Shown here in pieces: positions 42,420 to 50,315 of a stretch of DNA of 64,000 nt (position 1 is its first letter; every line of letters begins with the position of its first letter). Where the stretch lies: assembly GCF_001482285.1 (NCBI RefSeq), contig NZ_LOEP01000003.1, positions 1 to 64,000 on the forward strand, given 5' to 3'. Origin of the DNA: Haloferax sp. Q22 (GTDB lineage: Archaea; Halobacteriota; Halobacteria; Halobacteriales; Haloferacaceae). The notes below the pieces were generated by a model that was not told the DNA's origin, ran no database searches, and was given only the letters and a program-made list of their open reading frames with translations. Both the position numbers and the translations under genes were made by a program.

Positions 42420-43460
42420 ATGACTCAAAAAGGAGATCGTTGGTCGAAACGCGAAACTCAAAAACTCAAAGACAAATGGCCGGATCACACGGCAGAGGAG
42501 ATCGCCGGCATGCTTCCTGGGAGGACTGTGGAAGCGGTCGAGTCCAAGGCCCAGCGCTTGAACGAGAAAGGCGAATTACCGGACAAGAACCGCAGCACGT
42601 CCTCACGGACCAGTCACTCAACCTCGCAGAAACAGGTCGAAAAAGGAGGCTCGCAGGTCAGGACAGTCTCCGGCGAGATTGAAGAGGTGAAGCGGGACGC
42701 TCCAAGGTCGATGGGGGTGTCGAATGCGATAGGCCTGAAGATCAACGGCGAATGGTTCTACGACACTTACAGCCCATCAAGATTTGAGGACACGGGGAAG
42801 GGAATCGCTTTCCAGGTCGGCGGCGAACTGTTCACGGTCAAAGGAGCACGTCTTTCTGGGGCTGACTACACTGTTGAGGATTCTGGCAGTGGACAGAACT
42901 ATAACAGGCTGCAGAGCTACGGCACGATCCAGAAAGGAAACGCGACAGAGATCTCCCAGACCAAGGAAGTCGAGATCAAGAAGAGCCAACTATTCGAGGA
43001 CTTCCATCAGGCGATGCTGTCTCGAGCTACTGGTAGAAGTGAGAGCTTTGTTCTGGAGGTGTGGGATCACAAGGACTCTGTCAAGGAGAAATGGAAGAGT
43101 AGTGGAGAGTACTACTCTGGAAAGGGGCCGGTTGCGACTTTAGGCTATAAAAACCTGTCCTCTGTCTCCCTTAGAGGTCGGAACTACCATTTGTCGAAAC
43201 AAGATGTGGTCAACGATGTTGTTGATGCAACGTCAAAAACAGAAGATGAAGTTTCAGAGAGAGACATCGAAGTCAATTTTGAAGCCACAAACCACAGCAC
43301 TCTTCAGGATCTTTGGAATGCCCGGAATGACGTACTTACTGAAGAGGAGCTGAAAAACCCACACGCGTTTGACAATAGCCAGTATGAGCAGATTGAGGTT
43401 GAATGGGTTGACGACACGTCGGCAGAGGCCTTCCTTGAGGAAAAGTTTGACTTCTACTGA
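42420..43460 (+). CDS. Myb/SANT-like DNA-binding protein
   Basis: 346 residues. Residues 7-50 form a Myb/SANT-like unit (RWSKRETQKLKDKWPDHTAE, then EIAGMLPGRTVEAVESKAQR) with spaced Trp residues. A Ser/Thr/Lys linker follows, then a strand-rich domain at about 80-250 and a helical tail. Probably DNA-binding; target unknown. TATAAAAAA at 42372-42380 gives a leader with GGTGA 10 bases before the ATG. Confidence 0.78.
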   Translation: MTQKGDRWSKRETQKLKDKWPDHTAEEIAGMLPGRTVEAVESKAQRLNEKGELPDKNRSTSSRTSHSTSQKQVEKGGSQVRTVSGEIEEVKRDAPRSMGVSNAIGLKINGEWFYDTYSPSRFEDTGKGIAFQVGGELFTVKGARLSGADYTVEDSGSGQNYNRLQSYGTIQKGNATEISQTKEVEIKKSQLFEDFHQAMLSRATGRSESFVLEVWDHKDSVKEKWKSSGEYYSGKGPVATLGYKNLSSVSLRGRNYHLSKQDVVNDVVDATSKTEDEVSERDIEVNFEATNHSTLQDLWNARNDVLTEEELKNPHAFDNSQYEQIEVEWVDDTSAEAFLEEKFDFY

Positions 43461-43501
43461 TGCTTTCCAGAGAATCCTCACCACATTTCACTTTCTTCAT
43501 T

Positions 43502-43519
43502 TTTATGCATTTTCCTAAA
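43502..43519 (+). promoter_or_regulatory. shared inverted-repeat promoter element, site 5
   Basis: TTTATG-CATTTT-CCTAAA preceded by TT; it ends 35 bases before the ATG at 43555. Spacing matches site 1 (34 bases). Fifth of six matches. Confidence 0.68.
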
Positions 43520-43554
43520 CACTATTCTGGTTGCAGTACGTGTATCATTACAGG

Positions 43555-44229
43555 ATGACTGAGGCAGTCGTCAGTGAATCGCGCGGGATAGAAGACCGGA
43601 ACCGCTGCAGTCTACCTACGCGCCTGGCCGAGGAGTTGGGGAAGGAGCCGGGGAGCCACGTCAAGGTAGAAGGCGAGTTGAAGGCCTACTTCGTCGTCGA
43701 CGACGTCCACGAAAACAGTTCGGAAGAGGTCAGGGTGGCAGCTGAAGGCCTGGACAGGATCAAGTCCGAATCCGGGGAGCAGGTAGAGATCTCTGCGACG
43801 GTTCCGGACTCGAGTTATGCAGAGGCTTGGAAAACAGCTGGTTTCTACGAGTCACTGTTGGAGTCGGAGGGAAGCGAGGTTTTCATCTCTTGTCCTCACG
43901 GCGGGGATGCGGAGAAGAACACTGACGTGATGGGTCGCCACCTCTGCCAGATGCTACGGGAAAACAGTGTAGGTGCTTCGGCGTGGCTGTGCCAAGGATT
44001 TGATTCAGGATACGACGGTAAGGATTCGTACAGTCGCTGGCATTTGAAGAAGCCGGTGAAGGCCTTCGATGCGTACCCTAAACTGGAAGGTATCAAGGAC
44101 CGGCGTTTCGATTATGTCGTCGGGTTCCACCTGCAACAGAAGGATAACAGCACGGTGATGGGTTGGTGGTCAGGCCTCAGACAGTCTACGAAGATCTGTG
44201 GCAGAATCGATTCAAGAGAAGTTGGGTAG
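43555..44229 (+). CDS. poly-gamma-glutamate hydrolase-like zinc peptidase (DUF867 type)
   Basis: 224 residues. The N-terminal DRNRCSLPTRLAEELGKEPG region and the zinc-binding block FISCPHGGDAEKNTDVMGRH match the gamma-PGA hydrolase family of phages and haloarchaea, with YVVGFHLQQKD near the C-terminus supplying a later His. These enzymes cleave gamma-linked glutamate polymers; Natrialba-type haloarchaea make such capsules. In a mobile element it might open host surface polymer. I start at the ATG at 43555 because it sits right for promoter site 5. Confidence 0.7.
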   Translation: MTEAVVSESRGIEDRNRCSLPTRLAEELGKEPGSHVKVEGELKAYFVVDDVHENSSEEVRVAAEGLDRIKSESGEQVEISATVPDSSYAEAWKTAGFYESLLESEGSEVFISCPHGGDAEKNTDVMGRHLCQMLRENSVGASAWLCQGFDSGYDGKDSYSRWHLKKPVKAFDAYPKLEGIKDRRFDYVVGFHLQQKDNSTVMGWWSGLRQSTKICGRIDSREVG

Positions 44230-44413
44230 TTATGCGGATGTCGCCTGGAAGTACAGCGAGTTTGCTTTGACCGGGAGAGGAGACAAAAACTCGGTGAATT
44301 ACTTCACGAAAGACGGTCAGGGCCTTCAGATAGAGATGCCGCCGAAAGTGTGCCGAAACAAGTTCAAAACCGTGCCGAGGGCGGTCAGGAATGTTTTGAC
44401 GGAGCTTGTTTAG
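44198..44413 (+). CDS. small protein, unknown
   Basis: 71 residues from GTG 44198, overlapping the previous gene by 32 bases, which is longer than usual here, so the true start may lie later. Basic C-terminal half (PPKVCRNKFKTVPRAVRNVL). Unrecognised. Confidence 0.55.
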   Translation: MAESIQEKLGSYADVAWKYSEFALTGRGDKNSVNYFTKDGQGLQIEMPPKVCRNKFKTVPRAVRNVLTELV

Positions 44414-44457
44414 AGAAGGCGATAGTAGAGGTCCTGAGACTGGATCCCGCAGCTGAC

Positions 44458-45252
44458 CTAATCGTTTTTTCTCCGGAGGAAGTCGATATCGTCGACAGTG
44501 ATCTCTCCACGGCCTCCGATTTCCTCCTTGTCTTCCCAGTTGAAGTTGTCTTCCTGGGCTTGGTATGTGACGATGTATTTGACGTGCGGTGTTCCGATGT
44601 ACCGGGGCTCGATCCTTTGATCCCAGAGCAGGTCAACACTGTCCGGGAAGCTGTATTCCTCTATCTGGTTCCGGATCTTTCCTTGGTCTTGCTTTTCGCC
44701 GCTGCAGGCAAACAGTAGAATACTTTCCGGGTTCTCACAGTCCTTCAGTGTCGACAGGGGGTACGGTTGCTTGTTGTTTGGAGTATCGATGTACAGTTTT
44801 CCAACCCGGTTTTCCCCTGCAGTGATTCTCACATCGTTGTGTCCGAGGTCGTGGACGGTCAACGGCATCATGCACTCGAAGAGATCGGCGATGTAGGAGG
44901 AGATGATGCTCCGTGGCAGGAACTCGGCTTTGACCGGGATCAACAGGTTCAATTCACTGACCAAGTCCTCCGGTAGGCTGTGGACGCCTTCAGCGAAAAG
45001 CACGGAGACACCGGTGCAGTGTTGAAGCAGGGTCTGGACCTGGCTTTCAACTTTTTCTTCGTTGAGGTCGCCGGAGAGGAAGAGGAAGTCGCTTTCCTCG
45101 ACGTCCTTGAAGCAGGCCTCCAGTTCTGGTGTAGAGTTGACGGTGTAAAGGTTGACGTCGGCTTCGGTGCCGATCATCTCGACGGTTTCCGAGCCTGTTT
45201 CTCCGAGGCCGATTACGGTGACGTCTTGCTTCCAGACAGGGCTGTCAGTCAT
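44458..45252 (-). CDS. FtsZ/tubulin-fold-like protein without GTP signature loop, copy 2
   Basis: 264 residues from ATG 45252. Same features as copy 1: VTVIGLGETGSETV, FLFLSGDLNEEKV where GGGTGTG is expected, ISSYIADLFECMMPLTVHDL followed by GHNDVRI, SILLFACSG and VDLLWDQRI. The HDLGHxD block is identical in both copies, so it is probably functional. The last 20 residues differ. It overlaps its partner gene by eight bases. Confidence 0.65.
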   Translation of the reverse strand: MTDSPVWKQDVTVIGLGETGSETVEMIGTEADVNLYTVNSTPELEACFKDVEESDFLFLSGDLNEEKVESQVQTLLQHCTGVSVLFAEGVHSLPEDLVSELNLLIPVKAEFLPRSIISSYIADLFECMMPLTVHDLGHNDVRITAGENRVGKLYIDTPNNKQPYPLSTLKDCENPESILLFACSGEKQDQGKIRNQIEEYSFPDSVDLLWDQRIEPRYIGTPHVKYIVTYQAQEDNFNWEDKEEIGGRGEITVDDIDFLRRKND

Positions 45253-45595
45253 TTCGGGTTCTGTACAGTGCTTTGGCGTGGACGTATGTGCTTTTTTCCT
45301 CGGTGGGTTCTGGGCTCTGTGTGAAGGCCTTTCTCTCGACGTCACCGGGTAGTTCTCCGTGGATTTCGACGCCTTTCTCAGCTAAGTCGGTGAATCGCTG
45401 GTAGCCGAGGATGTACGGCTCTCCATTTGTAGGAACGGCAGTGAAGAAGTATTTCTCAATGTTTTCCTGTTCCTGCTCTTCCTCGTTGAACCGTGGTATG
45501 ATCCAGGTGTCCTCCTCGTTGACGTAGCCGTACCGGTCCTCGACGTCCTCGCATAAGGCCTGTGACAATGCTGTTCTGTCACTGACTTCCTCCAT
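45245..45595 (-). CDS. partner of FtsZ-like protein, copy 2
   Basis: 116 residues from ATG 45595, preceded closely by GGAGGTG. Homologous to 35869-36216 (DRYGYVNEEDTWIIPRF; FTDLAEKGVEIHGELPGDVE). Upstream of FtsZ-like copy 2 in the same order as in module 1. Under shared promoter site 6. Function unknown. Confidence 0.72.
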   Translation of the reverse strand: MEEVSDRTALSQALCEDVEDRYGYVNEEDTWIIPRFNEEEQEQENIEKYFFTAVPTNGEPYILGYQRFTDLAEKGVEIHGELPGDVERKAFTQSPEPTEEKSTYVHAKALYRTRND

Positions 45596-45610
45596 AGCAC
45601 CTCCTTTGTT

Positions 45611-45628
45611 TTTAGGGAAATGCCTAAA
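45611..45628 (-). promoter_or_regulatory. shared inverted-repeat promoter element, site 6
   Basis: On the minus strand AATTTAGG-CATTTC-CCTAAA, 15 bases before the ATG at 45595; the same position as site 3 in module 1. The inner halves form a perfect TTTAGG/CCTAAA inverted repeat. Confidence 0.7.
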
Positions 45629-45700
45629 TTCTTCTGTATCCTTTCTTCTCCGCACAGCGAGGGGTTAGTTAGAAAAGACTCGAGTGAACGTTGTTACGTA

Positions 45701-46087
45701 GTGGCTGATAGGTTCTCGTTCGATACGGCAAGAAGTATTCTCGAGTCCGAAGATGTGTACAGCCGTGAGGACTTGGAGGTCAGTGAGCGACGTTTCTATA
45801 CCGGTGTTGGCAGTACTCGTTTGGAGATCCAGTATTTCTACGACGATAGAATGGCAGTAGGAGAGTACCATGAAGAGGCGTTGGGCCGGGAATATGTGGT
45901 GAAGACCCGTTTCTATGTTTCAGAGGATCTGGAAGAGTGGACGCCGTACCAGTTGGAGACTGAGGACGGTAATGTGTCCGAGATCGATGACGATGAGGAG
46001 CTTTTGGAGGCTACGTTGGAGCAGATGAGAGAGTGGGATAACCGTCTTCAGGATGAGTTCCCTTCAGGGGCTGTAACTCGGATCTGA
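45701..46087 (+). CDS. third gene of FtsZ-like module, copy 2
   Basis: 128 residues from GTG 45701, fixed by alignment with the paralogue at 36322 (RFSFDTARSILESEDVYS). A longer reading from 45620 adds residues absent from the paralogue and crosses the promoter. TTAGTTAGAAAAG near 45665-45677 would make it leaderless. Divergent from the FtsZ-like pair as in module 1. Confidence 0.75.
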   Translation: MADRFSFDTARSILESEDVYSREDLEVSERRFYTGVGSTRLEIQYFYDDRMAVGEYHEEALGREYVVKTRFYVSEDLEEWTPYQLETEDGNVSEIDDDEELLEATLEQMREWDNRLQDEFPSGAVTRI

Positions 46088-46240
46088 TTATCCGAAGGAC
46101 GAAGTCACGCACAGAGATAAATTAGGAGAATAATAGAGCGGTACAGAGAATACAAAAATATAGATGAAAATGGGTCTGAATCTACTTGTAAAAGTCGAGG
46201 GAAAGATTGTAGTTTCTCTAGATATAATGTTCGGGTAGAT

Positions 46241-46687
46241 ATGCCAGATTACATTGAGGATATGGAGAGGCTCAGGGATACCATTGAGGAAGGCCGTGAA
46301 GAGGAGTCAATTGAAAAGGCAGAGGAGATCAAGAAGAAGGTGAAGGAGACGGGAGATCCGGGGAAGATTACTCCGATTATAGAGTTATTGGATGATGTTA
46401 TTGATCAGGTCCGGCATAATCCGTACTTGGCTAAGTTGAATGTTCAACGGCATTTAGCTACGATCAAATCCAACCTCAATGAGGATGGAGAGATCCAGAA
46501 TAGATGCGGAGGCGGGGGTGCAAGTGATTTCAAGGTTGAGGGGCCGGTCGGCGGCAGTGATCGGGATACAGTGGAGTTTGAGGAGGGTCGTGATGAGGAT
46601 ATTGAGTTTTTGAAGGATGAGATTGAGCGTCTGCAGAAGGGCTTGGCGGAGCTGGAGAAAGATTTCTACTCCGAGAAGCGGGACTGA
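46241..46687 (+). CDS. coiled-coil protein, unknown
   Basis: 148 residues: charged helical N-terminus (IEDMERLRDTIEEGREEESI), a Gly-rich spacer near 93-110 (CGGGG), then a second coiled-coil segment (IEFLKDEIERLQKGLAELEK). GATATAATG near 46218 may be its TATA box. The 150 bases upstream are A/T-rich and hold no gene that I see. Confidence 0.68.
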   Translation: MPDYIEDMERLRDTIEEGREEESIEKAEEIKKKVKETGDPGKITPIIELLDDVIDQVRHNPYLAKLNVQRHLATIKSNLNEDGEIQNRCGGGGASDFKVEGPVGGSDRDTVEFEEGRDEDIEFLKDEIERLQKGLAELEKDFYSEKRD

Positions 46688-46743
46688 GTACGCGAGGTCC
46701 TCCCCACAAGGATTTAAAAGTGTAAGATATTATTAATATTATT

Positions 46744-47388
46744 ATGTCTGAAGAGATGGTGAAAAAGAGTGTTGACATCACTCAAGACGACCAAGACTGG
46801 CTTGAAGAAAGCCCTATCAACTTTTCAAAATTCTGTAGAAGAAAGCTAGCTGAAAGAAGAGCTGAGGAAATAAATAAAAATACGAAAAAGCGGCTCTACG
46901 ACCAAATTCAGCAAATGGTTGAAAAAGGCAGTGAGCTTAGGAAGCAGCATACCCAAAAACAAGAAGAACTTGAGGAAAAGTATAACTGCGAGGTAAAGGA
47001 GAGAAAAGCTGAGTACTGGATTTTTGAACACAAGGGTTCGGAGTACTACGGTCACTGGATGCCAGGACAAGTGTTCGAAGACACAGGAACAGAAGATATC
47101 CCAGAAGAGGCAGAAGAGTTCGGCAACAAGTTGGTTGAAGACTGGTACGACAAAGTGGATGCTTTTGGAGATTTTGTAGGAAATGAGACAGACTTTACTG
47201 GTGCAGGTGGAGATGAGTTAGGTCAAAATCTCCAAGGCCAACACTTTCTTTCAGACTTCACTCTCCTGTTGCCGTACGTGCCTACTGACATTAGTTCAAT
47301 CAGCGTCAAATTCCTGGGCAGAGTTGTCTTCGATGCTGAAGACTTCCACGAAGACGAGATCTTCGATGAAGAAGGTGATATAGAGTGA
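46744..47388 (+). CDS. RHH-like protein with coiled coil
   Basis: 214 residues. Residues 5-38 resemble an Arc/MetJ-type ribbon-helix-helix (KKSVDITQDDQDWLEE, then INFSKFCRRKLAER). A coiled coil follows (60-100), then an acidic beta-rich domain. ATTTAAAAG near 46711 is about 30 bases before the ATG. Heads the operon with the zinc protein and the ATPase, so it may be their regulator. Confidence 0.72.
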   Translation: MSEEMVKKSVDITQDDQDWLEESPINFSKFCRRKLAERRAEEINKNTKKRLYDQIQQMVEKGSELRKQHTQKQEELEEKYNCEVKERKAEYWIFEHKGSEYYGHWMPGQVFEDTGTEDIPEEAEEFGNKLVEDWYDKVDAFGDFVGNETDFTGAGGDELGQNLQGQHFLSDFTLLLPYVPTDISSISVKFLGRVVFDAEDFHEDEIFDEEGDIE

Positions 47389-47576
47389 CGTGGACGTGCC
47401 AGAAATGCGGGAAGAATCACAGCGACCGGCATGTTGAAGAAGAGCTCAGTAAGGAAGAGATAGACGGCTGGCACTTCCCAAGTATACCAGACTCGGATAC
47501 TGTTGAAGGCTGGATATGCGACAGATGCGGAAAACGCCACCCGACCCCAGAAAGAGCGCCAGGTGATATGGAGTGA
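47385..47576 (+). CDS. zinc-ribbon protein
   Basis: 63 residues with CQKCGKNHSD (5-14) and CDRCGKRHPT (near 45-54): two matching CxxCGKxH halves of one zinc site. GTG start overlaps the previous stop, and its end overlaps the ATPase gene, by four bases. Confidence 0.72.
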   Translation: MTWTCQKCGKNHSDRHVEEELSKEEIDGWHFPSIPDSDTVEGWICDRCGKRHPTPERAPGDME

Positions 47577-49333
47577 GCAACGGGCAGATAGAGCTTGGAG
47601 AAGTATCCTTTAATCCTGCGGAGATTCAGGATTTCAGGCTTTCTGTGGAAGGAACGAGTGATACTGGAAAGACTAATTCGTTAGCCGTTATCCTTGAGGA
47701 TCTGGCCGAGGTCAGCATACCGACGTTGATTGTGGAGCGTGTCGGCGCTCTCTCCACGGTCAGACACGAGGACGATGATATCGTTGTAGTCGGTGGGAAG
47801 GAAGAGGAGGCAGTTGATCTTGTAGTTCCTTTCCAGGAGCTGGACCAGATAGGTAACTGGGTCTTAGATAAGGGGATGAAAGTCCTTCTCGACGTCTCCA
47901 CCTACTCGGACTACAGTCAAGAGGAAAGCCGGATTCACGAGGCAGCTGGGAAAGCCGTCCGCTCCTTGAATGACCGCGCCCATGAGAAGTACAGGGCAGG
48001 GAGCAGGACGAAGTCGCTGCTTGTTATCGATGAGGCCCATTACATGGCTCCGAAGGATAACGCTCCAGAACCGGATCTGGATGACAACGTGAAGATGTGC
48101 AGAGGCCAGATCATCAAGGCCTGTACCGAGGGAGGGAACAAAGGAATCTCAACGATTGTCTCCTACCAGAGAAGAGCCTTCCTTCACAACGGTGTTATCT
48201 CCCTGTGTAAGGACTGGATTGTCCACGGATTGGCGAACGAAGACGCCCAGAAGGTAGCGAAGAAGCTGAATATCGACAGAGACCTCATCGACCAACTTGG
48301 CGTCGGAGAGATCTTGGCTCGTGGAGATAACTTGACCGGTGGAGACTTGGTCGGGCCTACGAAGGTCCGGAAAAGACGCAGTCCTGATCCTCGTGAGGAA
48401 GAGTTCGAGATCCCTGAGACCAGTGCAGAGAAGCAGGAGGTTCTCAGTGAGATTCAGGAGTCGATCGAGGAGCGAGTAGAGGAGCGTGAAGAGAAGAAAA
48501 GCCGGGTAGAGCAGCTTGAGGAGAAGGTCGAGCAGCTCCAGGATGAGAAGGAGGAGATGCAGGAGGCCTTGGAGAACCGTGAGGAGCTCCGGAAGGCGTT
48601 GAAAGGCCTTGACGAACCTGATTCTTCTTCAAGTAGTGATGTAAAAGAGATCTCTGAAAGAGCTGAGGAATTGGAGGAAGAGAACGAGAAGCTCCGTAGG
48701 AAGCTCGATGAGAAAGAAGAGAGCTTGGAGATGCTGAAGCATGAGTACGAGAATTTGAAGGAGGAGTACGACGGCTTAGAGGAGAAGTACGAGTCCCGTC
48801 TTCAGGGTTTGAACTCGCTGCGTTCTGCGTTCCAGCAGTTGGGTCTTGCCTCTGAGGGTGAAGTCCCTGTGGAAGGCGGCGTTTCTGAGGATGATGTCGA
48901 GAATATTGTCGAGGACAAGCTCAGTGATTTCGACGCTGGTTCGACCGGAGGATCTGTTTCCGATATCGAGGATCTCGTGCTTTCAGATTTCCAGGAAGAG
49001 GCAGTGAACAGCTTGATGGATGAGGTCGAAGACCTGTCCGAGCGACAGAGGAAGCTGCTGTTGTTCATCGAGGCGAAAGGGAAGACCTTCTCCTCAAAAA
49101 AGGAGTGGGCTAATGGAGCTGTCGGCTACACAGATGGTGATGTCTACAGCGATATGAGTGATTTAGAGGATAGAGGCTTCGTCCAGAAGAATGCGGACGG
49201 TAGTATCAAACCTGCTACGGAGCAGAAAGTCAGAGACGAGTTGAGTCCTTACGATCCTGAGGACAGCGACGTTGAGGATGTGAAGAAACAGCTTCTGCAG
49301 AAAATCAACGGAGGAGGTGAAAATTCGGAGTGA
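47573..49333 (+). CDS. HerA/FtsK-superfamily ATPase with long coiled coil
   Basis: 586 residues. Walker A is EGTSDTGKTNS (about 26-36), Walker B is SLLVIDEAHYM (about 146-156), followed by the VSYQRRAFLHNGVI region typical of DUF87/HerA-type ATPases of archaeal viruses and plasmids. About residues 285-430 form a highly charged coiled coil; the C-terminal 110 residues include a winged-helix-like segment (LLLFIEAKGKTFSSKKEWAN). HerA-type motors translocate DNA or help package it. This is the best candidate for a packaging or segregation motor here. GTG start, four-base overlaps at both ends. Confidence 0.85.
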   Translation: MSNGQIELGEVSFNPAEIQDFRLSVEGTSDTGKTNSLAVILEDLAEVSIPTLIVERVGALSTVRHEDDDIVVVGGKEEEAVDLVVPFQELDQIGNWVLDKGMKVLLDVSTYSDYSQEESRIHEAAGKAVRSLNDRAHEKYRAGSRTKSLLVIDEAHYMAPKDNAPEPDLDDNVKMCRGQIIKACTEGGNKGISTIVSYQRRAFLHNGVISLCKDWIVHGLANEDAQKVAKKLNIDRDLIDQLGVGEILARGDNLTGGDLVGPTKVRKRRSPDPREEEFEIPETSAEKQEVLSEIQESIEERVEEREEKKSRVEQLEEKVEQLQDEKEEMQEALENREELRKALKGLDEPDSSSSSDVKEISERAEELEEENEKLRRKLDEKEESLEMLKHEYENLKEEYDGLEEKYESRLQGLNSLRSAFQQLGLASEGEVPVEGGVSEDDVENIVEDKLSDFDAGSTGGSVSDIEDLVLSDFQEEAVNSLMDEVEDLSERQRKLLLFIEAKGKTFSSKKEWANGAVGYTDGDVYSDMSDLEDRGFVQKNADGSIKPATEQKVRDELSPYDPEDSDVEDVKKQLLQKINGGGENSE

Positions 49334-49527
49334 GTCGTTTAGATGAGTTCTATGACTGGCTTGAGGACCAGAGTTACTGGGTGAAGAAGTCCGAGGTCAA
49401 CGAGAAGTTCCCAGGAATCGAGTTCAAGGAATCGACCGGTGTCACAATGAAGAAAGACGATGAGGGAGACTGGTTGATACCACGTCGAGACCTTCGAGCT
49501 TTAGCCAAAGAGGGTGATAAGAACTGA
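49330..49527 (+). CDS. small protein, unknown
   Basis: 65 residues, charged and helical with several Trp and Tyr (EFYDWLEDQSYWVKKSEVNE). Unrecognised. GTG start overlaps the ATPase stop by four bases; the end GGTGATAAGAACTGA begins the duplicated segment shared with 40.38 kb. Confidence 0.65.
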   Translation: MSRLDEFYDWLEDQSYWVKKSEVNEKFPGIEFKESTGVTMKKDDEGDWLIPRRDLRALAKEGDKN

Positions 49528-50075
49528 TTTCTGACGATGAGAAGATCCGGCGTATAGAGAATATCGAAGGTGTCTATTTCAATATTCACGCGAAGAATAG
49601 GGCGGAGCACCGTGTCGGGTTGAATCCGTGGACGCCGAAAGAATACGAGGAAAGGATCGTCGACCAGGAACCTGATTTCTACTGGGATAGTGAGTACGAG
49701 AACTACCAGGCTGTTTTCGAGGAAGTGGTGTTCCCGTTCTCCCTAGAGCTGCATGATGATCGGCCAGGGCTCATGGCCCGAGTCGAATCAGCGCTGCCGC
49801 CTCAGGACGGTTACCGAGAGGAGAATGACCGTTTCACCTTGTTGAAGAGGGGGGAGCGGTTCGAGTGCTCACAGACCGAGAAACAAGGTCTCGTTGGAAG
49901 CAACAGCAGATATCGAAAAGAAAACTGACGGAGGTGAGAGCTCTTGAAGCGGTTTCTGTTGGTGACGAATGCCGGTGCGAGCGGTTCCACCTGGCATATC
50001 TTTAGAAAAGGCGAGGAAGAGTGTATCTGTAGGACCCATTCACATATCGGTTTGAACCGGAACACGCCGAAGAAG
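49516..50075 (+). repeat. duplicated segment, copy B (copy A at 40381-40945)
   Basis: About 560 bases closely similar to 40381-40945, from the shared GGTGATAAGAACTGA to the CCGAAGAAG just after the short Gly/Asn-rich block. Differences are mainly at third codon positions, with a small frame-altering change near 40725/49855. It carries two genes in the same order. Confidence 0.8.
49524..49928 (+). CDS. duplicated-segment gene 1, CTG start, copy B
   Basis: 134 residues from CTG 49524 (CTGA overlap, 6 bases after GGTGA). First standard start in frame is TTG 49620, which would lose 32 residues conserved with copy A. After the LLKRGERFECSQ block its C-terminus differs from copy A because of a frame change in one copy. 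Function unknown. Confidence 0.72.
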   Translation: MISDDEKIRRIENIEGVYFNIHAKNRAEHRVGLNPWTPKEYEERIVDQEPDFYWDSEYENYQAVFEEVVFPFSLELHDDRPGLMARVESALPPQDGYREENDRFTLLKRGERFECSQTEKQGLVGSNSRYRKEN

Positions 50076-50315
50076 AAGGTCAACGAGGAAAAGTTGGTGA
50101 ACCTGCTTCAGAACGATGAAACTCCCGGCCTCGGAAAGTGGGCAGGGAAATGCCGTAGAAGGGCCTTGGAGGAGTTGACCGGGGAGAAACAGTTCTCCTG
50201 CAAGGTATGCGGACAAGGTATTTCGAATCGTTCAGGCCTGATCTCACATATCAACGGTAGGCACGGAAAATCGATGGATGTAGCTAAAGAAATAGCGGCG
50301 AAAGGTGGTGCCTGA
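49944..50315 (+). CDS. C2H2 zinc-finger protein, full-length copy B
   Basis: 123 residues from TTG 49944. N-terminal 45 residues with CICRTHSHIG, a helical linker (GLGKWAGKCRRRALEELTGE) and a clear C2H2 finger FSCKVCGQGISNRSGLISHI ending GRHG. Probably DNA-binding. GGTGA is 5-10 bases upstream. The truncated copy at 40809 lacks the finger. Confidence 0.75.
   Translation: MKRFLLVTNAGASGSTWHIFRKGEEECICRTHSHIGLNRNTPKKKVNEEKLVNLLQNDETPGLGKWAGKCRRRALEELTGEKQFSCKVCGQGISNRSGLISHINGRHGKSMDVAKEIAAKGGA

Noticed and set aside
35069-45252. Canonical FtsZ or CetZ
   Set aside because: Both proteins lack GGGTGTG/GGGTGSG and are shorter than FtsZ and CetZ; only the overall strand order and T7-like region fit.
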